From Breviolum minutum Mf 1.05b.01 (Eukaryota; Sar; Dinophyceae; Suessiales; Symbiodiniaceae): a DNA stretch of 64,000 nt. The stretch covers positions 124,001-188,000 of the forward strand of contig DF239288.1 in assembly GCA_000507305.1 (NCBI GenBank), in the 5' to 3' direction. Below the pieces are notes generated by a model. The model did no database searches. It saw nothing but the letters and a program-made list of their open reading frames with translations, and had not been told where the DNA came from. This document shows, in pieces, positions 12,759 through 25,900 of this stretch. Numbering within the stretch: the first letter of the stretch is position 1; each line of letters opens with the position of its first letter. The translations under genes were made by a program, and so were the position numbers.

Positions 12759-14432
12759 GGCGTGGCGTATTGTTAAAAAAACAATTTCTGATCCAAAGTT
12801 TATTGGTTAACCAGGAAGCGACAGGGTTTGAAGTTCAAGCCTGGATGAAACAAGATCGGGAGTGTCCAGTGTAGAGGGAAACTCTTGGAGGAAGGGGCTT
12901 GACCAATGCTTAAGGCAAAGCGCTGTTGGCACATTTTGCATGCACTTGTACGCTTGTCCATTATGGTCTATCTTCGGGCCGAGGCCCTCTTCACTGAGCT
13001 ACAACATGCAGCACACAATGTCTGAACCAAATTCGATTTTTTTGCTGGCTGCACCCTCATCAGGACTTGAAATGAGAAAGGGACTTGAATTGTTGTTTGG
13101 ACCCCACAGTTGTAACTGCAAGCTACGTATCTTTTCGTGTAATCTTTTGTTGCTTCGCTTTGTGCATCTTTTTGTCCATTGATGGGCAGTTGTTTTCTGA
13201 GTTGAGCTTCGTGAGCTGACTGAGTAATTTGCCCCAGCTCCCCCAGCTTGCTGCCGTGACTGTCAAAGTCTGCTGAAAGATTCCATCTTTACCTTGGCTT
13301 TTGACCGGAATTCTGGTGCACGATGTTGAAGACTTTGAGAATATGCCAAGAGCTCGAAAGGTAGAGGTGCCATATTCAGCATTTTGTTCCGAATGTTTCA
13401 CCCTTTTTGCACTCTCTTTGCAGAGTTTTAGGTTTTTGTCATTGAGCCCTGGTTTGGGCACAGCGGAGGAACATTTATGTATATTCCTTTTCTATCCTTT
13501 TCTTTCTTCTTGCGCAACCGCTTTTGATATTTTGCTGTTTACTAATCGTTGCTTCGTTTGGTAAATGTACCCTCCACAACCAATGAAAGAGTCCAGATGG
13601 GTGGCCAGCACAGACATGCCATGCCCATTAAGGATCATGCAAATGGACAGGGTTTAGGGTTTAGATGATTTTTGCACAGTTTTGCAAATGTAGTTGCGGA
13701 GTTTCCCACATTTCGTGAGCGTTGCTGCAGGGCGCAAAGCGTCCTAAACTGCAACGAAGGAAGACCAAGTGCACCGCAAGGCTCATGCCCATTGTTTTCG
13801 CCCTCAACGGCCCTGGTAAATGTTCAAAATCAAGACGCATAGCGGAAAGTGTTTTGCCGATCGAACCCACACACACGTCCATAAACATAAATACATATAA
13901 ATACCTTGGACAATACATATAAATACCTTGGACAAAGATTCCAGAAAATATCACCCTTTCTGCTACATGCCTCGGCTCGAGAAAGTAGCTAGTTCTCAAA
14001 ACGAGGCAATGACACCGCGGAGTTTTCCAATGGGGAGCATGAAAGGATCATAAGGGATCTAATTACAACTATATAATATGTGAAAGCAGGCAACCGTGGA
14101 CAAAATTGGGGGAGTCACACTTACTATCAACTATGATAATATTGATATTATCATTTCAATCTCAAAAACCACAGCGCTGGCTGGCTGCCAGATAAATGCT
14201 TGATCACACGTTGACATATCTTCGCACTTCGGTAAACTGCCTTCTCGGACATCTTACTGGCTGTCAAAGACAGCTTGTGTTTTTATTTTGAATCGTTGCC
14301 CAATGGCAATGGAAGATCAATGTGCTGGAATCTCCAGATGCCACTTTACAGTTTTCAGCTTGTAATTTTGTTTCGTCTAAGCGGCTTACTGTAGAAAAGG
14401 TGATGAGTTAAATTTCATACAGGAGATTTGAG
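12759..14432. other. Region with isolated exon candidates only
   Basis: Between the DUF2934-like exon and the ammonium transporter I see no full gene. A piece at about 13742-13816 reads KAHAHC in one frame and MPIVFALNGPG in another. The latter stops at a GTAAAT donor and faintly resembles a P-loop start, but has no continuation. A direct duplication lies at 13893-13934. The 5' exon or exons of the transporter may also lie here. Confidence 0.3.
13893..13934. repeat. Direct tandem duplication, unit about 22 bp
   Basis: Two back-to-back copies of a unit starting ACATATAAATACCTTGGACA, separated by one T. They are identical over 21 bases, so the duplication is probably recent. Confidence 0.85.
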
Positions 14433-15780
14433 GAGATTTGGGTAGCCCAGGTCAAGTGCTGCTGGACCTCCTGAATGATTCGGATGCCGACCATGCAGAT
14501 GATGCTACCTGGGTCCTGACAAGTAGCTTCGTCATTTTGACAATGCAAAGTGGCTTTGGGATGTTGGAAATGGGAAGTGCAGCTCGAGGTCACGAGGTTA
14601 ACATTATGCTGAAGAACGTGTACGACGTAGTTTGTGGCGCTTTGGCCTACTACATTGTAGGCTTTGGCATCTCTTACGGCTCCCCGTCAAATGGTTTTAT
14701 GGGCTTGGGCAACTTCTTCGTGGATGCCAGCAGCAGCCCTACCGAGGGAGGGTTGTTGTTTACAAGCTTTATTTTTCAATTCAGTTTTGCCGCAACCTCA
14801 ACAACCATCGTGAGTGGGTGTCTTGCAATGCGCTGCCGTTTCCTGGTTTACTGCATATATTCCTTCTACTCAGTCATTGTTTACAGCTTTGTGGCGCACT
14901 GGGTGTGGGCAGACACTGGTTGGCTGAGACAACTGGGTGCACATGATTTTGCAGGAAGTGGACCTGTACACCTGTTGGGAGCTATGAATGGTCTCATTGG
15001 CAGTTTGTGGGTAGGTCCTCGCTTAGGACGTTTTGATGGAACACGGCCCAAGAGTGACTTTGATCCATCGTCCCCTGCAAGCATTTTATTTGGCCTCTTC
15101 ATGTCCCTTTACCGCAATACTTTCTTAGTGGTTTTTCTCTCACGCCGGTGGGATGAAGACATGCTGGGACTCAAATTGTTCGTAGGTTGATTTGTTTTGA
15201 ACCGTCAGCTTCCGTTGGGCTTTCAATTCATCCCCCAGAGCATGAGATGCATCAGCAAAATCACTTGCTTTGCTTTGCAAGCACAGATATCTCCGAAGCT
15301 GTTACACAGCGCTGAAAGACCCATGCTATAATCTTCACATATCCTTAGCAGGTTTGTGGACAATGGACATCAGACAGCCCCACCCCACAATGAAAGTCCC
15401 ACACCAGAACAAAATAGCAGGGTTCCGAAGTGGTGGCCTGTGTGAGTTGGCATGGCAATTGGCAGGTTGTGGTGGGGCTGGATTGGCTTCAATTGTGGTA
15501 GCTCCTTTGGCATCACGACTCTCAAGCTTGAGCACAGCAAGTTGTTTGCAAGAAATGTTGTTTGTCATCATTCCTTGCTTGAACGACATTTTCTTCATTC
15601 TGCACTTAGCAGCCATATTAGCTTAACCTCATGATACGCATAGAAGTCGTTTGCACTTCCGAGTTTTGTGTTAGCTGCTTTTCAGAAGTTGTTGTTCTTC
15701 TAGTTATGTCTTTGTTCTTCTTCTCCTTCTTGTTGTTGTTGTTCTTCTTCTCCTTGTTGTTGTTGTTGTTCTTCTTCTCC

Positions 15781-15826
<46 letters not shown>

Positions 15827-17275
15827 ACTTGGAGGCAAGAACCAGCGTTGCTGTTTTTGATTCAGCACCCCAGGAATAAGAAATGGCTTGTAGCTACTCG
15901 GTGTGGCGTGACCACGATCATTGCAACCGCTGGGGGTGGTTTGGCTGCCCTTCCTTTCACAAAGATCAGATCCAAGGGAAAGGTCCTCCCGCAGGAGTCT
16001 GGGACTATCACATGTAAGCTAACTTGAGACTGGTGAGAAGTGAGATAGTAAAAGAGGAGATGCCAAAGTTGTCATGAAGTCGATGAAAATATTAGATACG
16101 GGCCGGGCTTCAGTTGCAGACGGATAGTGAGTTCTTCACACTTTTGTATGCCTTGCGCATTGGTGTGCACAGCCCTTCAATGATTTGACCAGAGGACGTG
16201 ACCAATGGCATTCTGGGATCCCTCGTTGCTACCACAGCGACTTGTGCTTGCATTACGCCACATGAAGCCTTGATCATTGGTTTCATCGGCGCATTGGTAG
16301 CTTTGCTGGGAAACTACGTGTCCCTTGCTTTGCATCAGGATTCTTTCGTTCTCACACAAATATTGAGCACCTTTGTGAATCGATGTGTTGGCCAGGCTGG
16401 AATTCAAATTGAAGATAGATGATCCTGTTGGAGCAGTTGGTGTGCATGGTGCTGCTGCAATATGGGGTGTCATTGCTGTTGGTCTTTTTGCAGATTCCAA
16501 TCTTCCCAGCATTGAGGTTCTTTTGGGGGATCGTAGGCCGAGGTTTGTTATACAAATCGGCAAGGTAGTGTTGTGGTTTTTGAAATGGTGGGAAGTTGGC
16601 AAGACGTCCCGGTAGTGCGGCAGTTTGCACCACAGCAGGCTTGCAAATTTGTTATTTCAAAGACTGTAGTCCCTTTCCCATTCAGGATTCAATTCCAAAA
16701 ACGCCAAGTCTAAGCATTGGACTATGTCCCTGCAGGTGAAAGATGGTCTCTTTCGCGGCGGTGGTTTTGAACTGTTGGGTGTGCAAATGTTGGTGCTTTT
16801 GACTATCATTGGGTGGTCAGTGCTGACGATGAAACATGGCAGCATGCTGGAACAAGTTGGAAGGAAGATTCTGGCAATAGAGTGACAAGAGAATTGAGTT
16901 GCCTTTCAGGGAGAAATAGTTTTTGTTGCATGATTTTGCCTTTCTTGCACGTTTTGCGTTTTGCCTAAAAAGGGAAGCGCCACGGCTTTTCTGTGCAACT
17001 GTGTTGAACATTAACATTGCTTGAGGATGCCTTTTTACTACCTCGTCGGGATCATGTTCAGTGGAGATTGGCGAAGCCCGCGAGATGGATTGCGTGTTGA
17101 TCCGAGAGATGAAGTTGACGGCCTGGATCGTGCGATGCACGGCTGCTCTCCCAAAAACCGAGGAAAAGTTCCCGGAATGTCCCAGCCGACGAAGTCGATT
17201 AGTTTTGCAAACGAGAGGTCCGAAGCACAGGACATAGACATAGATGACAAAGGTCAACCCGAAATTTCTGTTTGA
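14433..17275 (+). CDS. AMT: AMT/MEP-family ammonium transporter
   Basis: Polytopic channel that moves ammonium across a membrane. At least seven exons: 14433-15102, 15466-15525, 15874-15994, 16195-16319, 16396-16516, 16736-16827 and 17026-17275. The frame is continuous across every join. Family landmarks in order: MQSGFGMLEMGSAARGHEVN, the signature DFAGSGPVHLLG with the first pore histidine, LWWGWIGFNCGSSFGITT, KWLVATRCGVTTI, NGILGSLVATTA, KIDDPVGAVGVHGAAAIWG with the second pore histidine, and DGLFRGGGFELLGVQ. Both twin histidines are kept. The C-terminus is acidic (EAQDIDIDDKGQPEISV) and stops at 17273-17275. The form is closest to animal/plant AMT1-like proteins, not Rh proteins. Donors are GT (15103, 16320, 16517), GC (15526) and probably GA (15995, 16828). 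The visible frame starts with no ATG at an acceptor, so a 5' exon with the start codon is missing. Ammonium uptake suits a nitrogen-limited alga. Confidence 0.95.
15711..15826. repeat. Compound minisatellite ending in (TTG)n
   Basis: Repeats of a pyrimidine-rich block (TTCTTCTTCTCCTTGTTG) with growing numbers of TTG units, ending in about 14 TTG triplets. It lies in the GC-AG intron of the ammonium transporter. Confidence 0.9.
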
Positions 17276-17848
17276 TAGCTTCCAAAGCGGTTGCAGCTCC
17301 TGCACAGAGAGCAGGGGCCTTTTGCAAATCACTGTAGCCCCACATGAAGGAAACAAAGTTTTAGGACACGTTCTGTCAAGGATAGATGATGTTTATACTC
17401 CTCTAGTTAACGGGATTTGGTGTGGAAAGAGTGAGCGGGCGCAGGAAATGTAGCTATTTTTAATGTTTGAGTTTCACCTCACTAAACTCCCACTCTGGGT
17501 GCAAAATGGATCCACTGCCAACAGCCAGTGCTCGATGCTTCACTACTTCAACGATGTTTAACGCTTTCCCCATCAGGGCAGCGGCACCAAATGAAAGATG
17601 GAAAGTTGATTATTTTGATTCAATTTGCGCAGGAGGGCACCCATGTGATTGAAATTTAGAGCTGGCCAAAAACTAGCACAGTTTGGAGTTTACTCCTTAG
17701 ATTCAGAGGATGCCGCAATGCTAAGTCTAAGTCTAAGTGCCAAGAGATATGAGTGTTTATTTGTGGCCCTTCAACTTTTTCTTGCTCTTGGCTCAAGGGG
17801 CCGAAATGCCCTGCGTGGGCACGCGACAACAGTCGCGGTTTTCCGGCC
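17276..17848. other. Spacer between AMT and the next gene
   Basis: Probably the 3' UTR of the transporter and the upstream region of the next gene. A short frame at 17506-17652 (KMDPLPTASARCFTTSTMF) is open but has no support. I see no clear polyadenylation signal; AATAAA is not used by dinoflagellates. Confidence 0.35.
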
Positions 17849-19448
17849 ATGGATGATGCTGGAGACGCGGAGGCGTGTTTTTTGTGAGCAATTTGGCAAG
17901 CACCAAAGCACGGGCGTATTGCGGATCATTGTGTCAATTCTTTACCTCTTCATTGCAACACTTCATTTCTGGGACTTGATCGGTCTTGATTTTCCTGATT
18001 AGAGGCTGGGGATGGAAAAAAGGAAGCTGAAACTGAAGCAAAGCAAGACTTGAAAGAGGAAGTGAAGCAGGAAAGAGCTGACTGGGGGGAACATGGGAAA
18101 ACATGGATGCTTATGACTTGCCAGTTTTTGCCTAGTGGGGCTTTGTTTTCCACTGCTTCTGGACATGGTTGGCAAAGCAGACAAACATTTCAGCCATGTT
18201 GCGTGACCGAGGAAAAGCAGGAGATTGTGAAAGCCTTCAAGCGGAAGCTTGAGGTGGACAATATCAAGCTGCGTGTTTTTCCAACTGGACAAGGGTGTGA
18301 AGAGGTTGATATGTGACAATTAGATCTGGTGGATCTGGTGGCTTGAAAGATCTTGACACATCACGCAAGCCTTTCTAGCTAAAGATACTCTGCTCAACAG
18401 ATTTCTTTTTTGGTTTGAGGGAGCGGTCCCCAGCCTGAACAGTTGCTTTTGACTAGATGATAGCTTTTCCAAGTACGGAATGGAATCTTGCAATTTGGAA
18501 CCTTTCACTGGCAACTGGCCACTCATGGCCACTTTTTGTCTTGCAAGTGATGCAGGAGAGCTTACACGCTGGGGTCATCAGCGAGGGAAGAAGAAAAGCT
18601 GCAGCGGTCGCAGAAGAACGCTTTAAGGAGCAAGTTGCGAGGGAAAGAGGTTTGCTTAGAGTGAAGAAGGCCAGGTCATGGGGGCACAAGTTGTGACAGG
18701 AAGCGCCCCTTTGATCAGAGGCACATAACATGGATTGATTGAAAGCGGCACTTTCAACATGATGTTTTGCAGATCTTCCGGTCCGTCACGTGTTTCAACA
18801 TGTTTCAACAGCTTTCCTCACGAGGCACCGAAAGACAAGGCAAAAGAGGCAGAAAAACCAGAAAAGCAGGATGCAGCCGCGAAAAAGGCGAGACAGGGTA
18901 TGAAGAAACTAGAAGCGGTTGGAATCGATTGGAAGCTGGATGCCAACCTTCGGTAATATTCCTGGATTCGGGAATGCAACAGGTGAAAGCACCCAAGAGT
19001 GCCAAGAGCGCAGGCGAGCAAATTGCACGATTTTCAATTGAGACTGTGAATCAAGGGTGCCAGACTCTCAAGACCCTGAGCCATCACTACAAGGTCATAC
19101 AAAGTGACTAAGTATTTGGCCAGCTTAGCTGTTCTGGTGCATTGCATACAACCAGAGAACAAGAAACTATGTCAAGGCAGCAAAGCAAAGGCCAAGCCTT
19201 TGAATCAAAAGCATCAAGGCTGGTTAGTTGCCAAAGAGGTCCTCAGATGTTGCAGCCATCCCTCGAGCCATTGCATTCTTTCAGCTGTTTCTGTCGCAGG
19301 TTCCAGTACCGTGAAAGCAGAGAACGTGAAGCCCGAGTTGCCCACAGCATCGAGTGCCCCACAAGCTCCACAGGAACCTGTCCAGGAATCACAGGAGGCT
19401 TCAGAGCCCGCGCAACCAGAGGCCGCAGAGGCCGCAGAGGCCGGCTAG
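17849..19448 (+). CDS. Lys/Glu/Ala-rich hypothetical protein
   Basis: I do not recognise the family. ATG at 17849 gives MDDAGDAE and exon 1 ends at 17872 with a GC donor. Exon 2 (18005 on) continues AGDGKKEAETEAKQDLKEEV. Later exons read VTEEKQEIVKAFKRKLEVDN (about 18208-18290), ESLHAGVISEGRRKAAAVAE then ERFKEQVARERGLLRVKK (about 18557-18672), and APKDKAKEAEKPEKQDAAAK then KLEAVGIDWKLDANLR (about 18822-18955). The last exon (about 19300-19448) reads STVKAENVKPELPT and ends in an Ala/Glu/Pro-rich tail before the stop TAG. The protein would be highly charged, mostly helical or disordered, with no membrane segment. Coding character and the shared strand support a single gene; the order of joins is inferred. 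Confidence 0.55.
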
Positions 19449-19969
19449 CCGCCTCAAGCCTTGTGTCGTGAGAGTTAAGATGCTGAAGCAACTGCTCGCA
19501 TTAGCTGGAAACTCGAAACTATTTCTTTCCGGTTCTTTCAGCATTCAGATCTTTGTCAAAGCAGTGCAAATCTGTGACAACAAGCTCCTAACTCATGATC
19601 CTGACTTGGGCCTGCCTGTTCGGATTCGCGATGGACAGGAACAGGCTGGAGAGTCAGCTGGGCCAGCATCAGATGCATTTGCAGGGCTAAGCTCGTTGGC
19701 AGCGGGGGCACAGCTTCCAAAACGACTGGGCAACTGCCTTTATGACGCTTCAGGTGCCGGATCATATCAGACGGTGCAGATACATGGAGATGCCGGATGG
19801 TTAAAGTCAAAGTTTAGAGGAATACAAGTATGATCTACCGCATCATGACACCAGTAGTTCGTATTCTGTTTAGCCATTTCATTTCAATAGATGTTTTAGG
19901 ATCCTGCTGGAGAAATCTGTAGGTTCTTGCATTGTGGGCAATTTTGTCATTGGTGAGGCCGCAATTGGG

Positions 19970-22900
19970 TCCCGCGTCAGCATATCAAGCACGTGCCAAA
20001 AGCACGAAGATCTCTTTTATTGTCGGGCTTCACCCATCAACTCGAGAAGTCCAAGACTGGCGCTGCTGCATGCAAGAGGTGCGGGGCAAAGATTGTTAAA
20101 GAAACGATGCGCATGGGCTATCCAGTGAAGGACCAACGAGGCTGGAACACCGTCAGGTTTTGAAGAGCAAGTTCAAGTGAGTCATTCCATGTGTTTGTTA
20201 TTTCTATCCTTTGCGTTTTGCCGAAAATGAAAATCCTTGCCCATTTACTTATCATTTCTGTCTTCAAAGTCCTTAGTCCTTGCAACCTTTCTCAAGAGAA
20301 TCAAAAGTTGGAGAACTAATAACTATTATCAATTAATTCAGTCCTTGGGGCATGCTGGAAAAGGTTTTCATTGCTTTGGCCAGGCGAATATGGTGCCATC
20401 GTTAATTGGTTCCACTCAGATTGCGCTAAGCTGGATGAGCTTCTGGTTTCTTATGCCAAGTCTGGGGATGAACAGTTGAAAAAGATGGTGCTGGGGTGGG
20501 ATGCCTTGACGGTGGATGAGTCACTTGGCAAGACACTGCTTGCATCTATTTGCGTGTTATGCTTTCAAGATTGTTGAGATGCATACAGCGGATACATATG
20601 ATACATGATATACCCAGGTGTTGAATCTTAGAATAAAGCTGAGCTTGTGTTCGCAAGCAACCTGAGTATTGGGCTGTTTTGTTCCTCTTATTTTCATATG
20701 CTTCATATCTTCATATCTTTTCACAACACCTGGGTTCCCCTTAGGATTTCGTTGAAGATGTCGCCAGTATTTTCCCCTCTCTCATCTCTCAAACCATTTC
20801 CTCTCTGACCGTCTCTGAGTGTTCCTGCAGCTTTGCACGACTTCAAGCTGCTGCATCCCTCAGCCATACATGTATTGTTTATCGGCATTTAATGTGACGA
20901 TGAAGATTTGATTGGATCCATCTTATGTGTGAGTGCTTGCGTATGTCTGTTTTGATTTATTTTGTATATTTATTCCATTTATTGGATTTGATTCGTTGTT
21001 CATTTCCAACTTTGCCCTTTTGATCGCAAGGCGAGTGAAGCTACGTGCAGATCTTCTGACACCACTGGAGGAAGCAACACCTGAGGAGCTGCCGGCAGTG
21101 CAAAACATCCGCAACTGGGCCATGGGGGTCGAGTTGGTGATGTTGGGTGGGGGTGGTTTGATGATTTGAGAAGTGCAAGTGCATATCAGTCGACCCCTAC
21201 ACAAATCAAAACTCAAAGCGAGATGGGTTGAGGTAAGCTGCCTCAACATCCAGCACCTCAAGCGCTGAAGTTGCCACTTTTGGCATTTCAGGCAGAAGGT
21301 GTTTGCCTCAATTCTGCTGAATTGCAATCAAGAATTCAAACAACATCAGTATAATATATGTACTTTCAGATCAGGAACCAAGTCCCTGATTATGATGTGA
21401 TGGTTGTGCCTCCTGTTTAGAATGGCCTCTCTTGCTCAGGCTTGGGATGGATGTTGGAAAGGGAAGCAGATCAGACAACCAGAGGAGGGATCCTCGCGGA
21501 TGAGATGGGCATGGGCAAAACCCTGCAGACCATCGCGCTGCTTTTGGCAGGCAGCACAGCGGTTTGGTGAAGATGTTTGAGCGAGTGACTGTGACAAGAG
21601 ACCCAAGTCTCGTTGAATTTTATTGAGTTTTTCCTGTTTTGCGTTGCTGGTCTCAGCTCTGTTTGCTAATTAGGTCCAGAGCATATGGAAACTCATTCAT
21701 CACATCCCTCAGCATCCCTGAGGGATGCGTGAGAGACTAGTTGACACAAGTACAGTCTGGAGCCATGCCCACTAGCAGTTAGAGAGAGAGAGAGAGATGA
21801 ATATTCAACCAATTCATTCATCAATCATGCATTATGATGTGGACAGCAATCCCTTGACAGGAGAAATCAAGGGACCCACGCTGGTAGTTTGCCCGGCTGC
21901 AGCCATGCTCCAATGGCGCAATGAAATCCTCCGCTTCACCCAGCCAGGCATCAAAAACTAAGGGGGTTGCATGAAACAAAAGCGCTACCACTACAATAAG
22001 CTGATGTCACAAGTCAGATCATACTTTGAGATGTGTATTTATTAAATCTATTATTTGTTTGTTTCTTATTTGGTGTAAGCAAGCCTTTCAATGCCTTCTC
22101 ATGACATCATTGCTTGGGATTCTTGTCTCCCCCCAATGAAGGTAGCATAGATGTGCGCTTGTTCTATGGAACCGAGAAGAAGGATGTGCTGCGCGACTTG
22201 ATGGACGACAAAGTCTTTGTCAGACGAGTGGTAGTACTCACCACATATCAGACACTGGAGAGTGACTATCGACGACAGGTGAATTTGACCAAAGTCACCT
22301 GTGAATGGTGTGGTCGGCTGTTCCAAAAGAGCAAGCTCTTCTACCACCAAAAGTACTTCTGTGGTCCCGATGCTCAAAGAACTGAGAAGCAGATGAAGTC
22401 ACAAAGAAAGGCAGACTACAAGGAGCAAAAGTCTTGTTTTGTGGATTTCGATTTGTTTCGATGTTTTATGATAATGATATTCAATCATCACATTTGCTTA
22501 GACGATTTACTATTACTGAATTGTAAAAATATATTATCTATTACGTTTATATATGATACTCAAAGTGGGTTGATACCATGAATAACATATTCAGGTGCAG
22601 TCAAGGATTCATATTGTTTGTCCAAGTTTGTCCTTTGGTGCTTTTTTGTTCAAGAGGATGAGGCTGTGAAGATGATGAAGATTGGTGGAACCTCAACAAA
22701 TATAGTCCTAAATCCTTTGAATGCAATCCGAAGTGCAGCAACGTCAGCCCTGCGCGGGTCTCTTAGTACTGGTGGTGGCAATTGTTGCAAATCCAAAATG
22801 CAGCAAAGGAAGGTGTCATCTACCAGTGATACTCATTCCATTTGAATTGACACTTAGTCATGACATGTCCTGACATCATGACAGCGAAAGAGGTTCTGAA

Positions 22901-25900
22901 ATGCTGTCACGAGGTCGTATGGGTCGTCAGGGGAAAAAAGCAGGCAAGGATTCTCCGATGATGTTCGGACCTCAGAAGCCCAGTCATATCCGGCCGTGCA
23001 TCAAATTGCTGGACCGAGGCCTTTCCCGGTGTCTGTGCTTCCGGAGGAAGCCCAGAAGGCACTGCGAAAGGGAAAAGACAGCAATGAAGGAAACGAAGGA
23101 CTGCGGAAAAAGGAACTCCATATTCTTGAAGTGCAGTGTTGTGAGCTTGTACCAGATGTGGTGCACCTATGTACATGTGAGATGTGGTATTTGAATGCAT
23201 TTGATGCCCTCAGGAGCCTCAGCAAAGCCGGAGAAGGCGTGAGGGATGGTCAATCTTGACAAGTTGACAAGTAAGGGATGGACACAGTGTCTTGGCAGGC
23301 GGAGCCCTCCACCCCGCTGAAACGACAACGATCGAAAGGACATGGCAACTGAGTCCATCGCCAAGTGGATGTCGTTTGCATCTTTAAAATGTGTTCAAAA
23401 AGATTTGAAGTGTAGTGGTAGATTAGGTATATTGAGGTCTCGGTCTTGATTCTGATAAAAGTATTGCAGGAAACGCAAATCCATCTGGTCAGTCAAGTCC
23501 TACCCCAGCAACTTGCCAAACAGCTAAGAGCCTGTGAATCGAAGCATTGCTATGCTAACAGCTTGTGAATCGCAGCTGGTCAAGCTGTTCACGAGTGATC
23601 TCTGCGGTGATGCAGTGATGGAAGCCAAGGAAACGGGTCCAAAACGGGCCAAGTGCTTTGAGAACGATGCTGAGCCCAAGGACTCGCCGGTGCGCTACAA
23701 ATCAACAGACTTCCAAAGAATGCACAACAAAAAACTTAGATCTCTGAATATCTTCTGAATATCTTCTGAGTATCTGATGGTGTTTTGTAGGTGAAGTCCA
23801 AAGTGGGTTGGGGGAAAGCTTTGAAGACCACAGCGCCGGTTGCCAAAGTCATTGAGCTGTCTCTAAGTGACTCGGTTGACGAGTGAGGGAATATGTTTGA
23901 TTGATTCACTGATATTCAGCGTTACACCTTTAGGTTCTCATTTTCCTATCCATCTACTATGCAAGACTTGGCTTCGTTGCATTGTTTTGAATCGAAAGAT
24001 CATTTCAGGGGCCTTTGTCTCTACTGGCTTGCTGATCCTCGGGTTCTTTCCTGAGACTTCCCCAAGTTGCACTACGCTTGAAGGTGACGATGATGGCAGC
24101 GACCTTGAGATCATGCCGGAGCAGACCTCTGCTTCCAATCCTCTGCACGAATCCTTCCGGACGGACCCTCAAAGGTTGTGGTGTTTTTTTTGTTCTGTGC
24201 TTCGTCGATGAACCTTTGCCATCACACCAGTGTCACGCGTGCTACCTGGGTGCCATGAGGTTTGTTGATTCTGTTCCATCAGAGCCTTCAGCACCTTCTG
24301 CTCCTTCAAAGCCGAAGGCTCCAAAGAGGAAAGCCAAAGCAAAACAAAAGGCGAGGCATGAAGTATGGAAAAGTTGACTGCAACAGTCTAGTTTTCGTTT
24401 AGATTTGTGTTTCAATCAGGACTGCAGGATTTCTTCCAAAGTGCTTGAACTAGAACAGTACCGTACCATTTTGAGTTTTGATACCAATCAGCCGAATTGC
24501 CAGCTTTACCTCAGGCTGCAGACAAAGATGACAAAGAGCTTCGAAAAAGTGACGAGGAAACTTGCAAGTTACTTTCGATGTGGCACTATGTAACTATGTT
24601 ACGCTAGGCTTTGTACATCTTTGTACCTTGACCATCCGTGCAAGGAGAGCTCCGATGAAATTGACCTATCCGGGTTTCCTGGCTGATTTTTGACTCCCAA
24701 GGTTGCCGAAGCAAACTGAAGCTCGACAGGTCAGCGTTGTACCGAACCCAATGGGGTCGAGTGGTGCTTGACGAGGCGCCGAGATGCGCTGAACATGGGG
24801 CGATTTCCAGTGTTGATAGTGTTGGTGCATCGTCGATCGACGGTGAGGCTCATCGAATTAAGGCAAGAATCAACAGCACGGCACAGGCCACAAGTGTCAC
24901 AAGTGTCACAAGTTGTGAGCCTGTGAATATCTGTGAATGCTGTCATAATTGTCATAGGAAGAGAGGTGTTTGGAATTAATTTGGAATTTGGATGTGTTTT
25001 TGCTCCTGTAGGCGGCCTTTGCCCTTCGGGTTGCTGGCTCCAGGTGGTGTTTATCCGGAACGTCAGGGTCACAGGACTAACATGGAACTTTCCGCTTTGA
25101 ATTTTGAGTGACTTTAGTGCTTTCAGCCGGAAGCTCCATTTTGCTGAGTTAATTCCATGTCACTCTTGAATCAACATGAATTCTCGATTTCTTATGATTT
25201 CTTGGCCTTGTGACGTTTTGTTGTAAAGTCAAGGCCATTGCAAAATCGCGTGGCCGAGTTCTGGTCCATCATTCGTTTTGTGCGTTTCTATCCCTTTGCC
25301 GGGCACTAAGTCGAATCGAAGTCGAATCCATGCAACGATGCAACGTGCGCAACGTTTGCCATGTTTCAAAGCAAATTGCAAGGCTCACTACATGTGCAGC
25401 AGAAAGGGTTGCGACTGTGTGTCGCTACACTATCGATTTGATCCAGAGACCTCTTTATGTCGGAAATGTGGTGTACCTGGCAAGAATTGCGACAAATGAT
25501 GTCGAAATGGCATTGACACCTCTTTGATACAGAGCATGTGTGACTCGTGAGCAAAACTGCCAGGCCATACCAAGATGCAGCACCGCTCGCACTTTGTCAC
25601 AGAGGCAACAACGGATTGTTTTTGATCAGGACTTGATGCATCTTGAATTGAATCTTGAGAAACTGGTTGATGATGCAAATGCTGAGAAGTGCAACTGTCA
25701 GGTGTCCAACCCGATTAAGAACTTTGGTTTCTGCGGGGCTGGAAAGATTGCCGAAAACTCATTGAAACTCATGGCAGCTGTTTTGCTTTGCACCAGACAT
25801 TGGATACTTCACGGTGTGCCATCAGCTTTTGCAAAGGCCATGGAGAAGCTAAGAACACAAGTGTTGGATCGTACCACTGACAGAGTTTTCCGGGCCTAGC

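Noticed and set aside
13649..13663. GGGTTTAGGGTTTAG as an interstitial telomere tract
   Set aside because: Matches the TTTAGGG telomere unit but only two units; too short to separate from chance.
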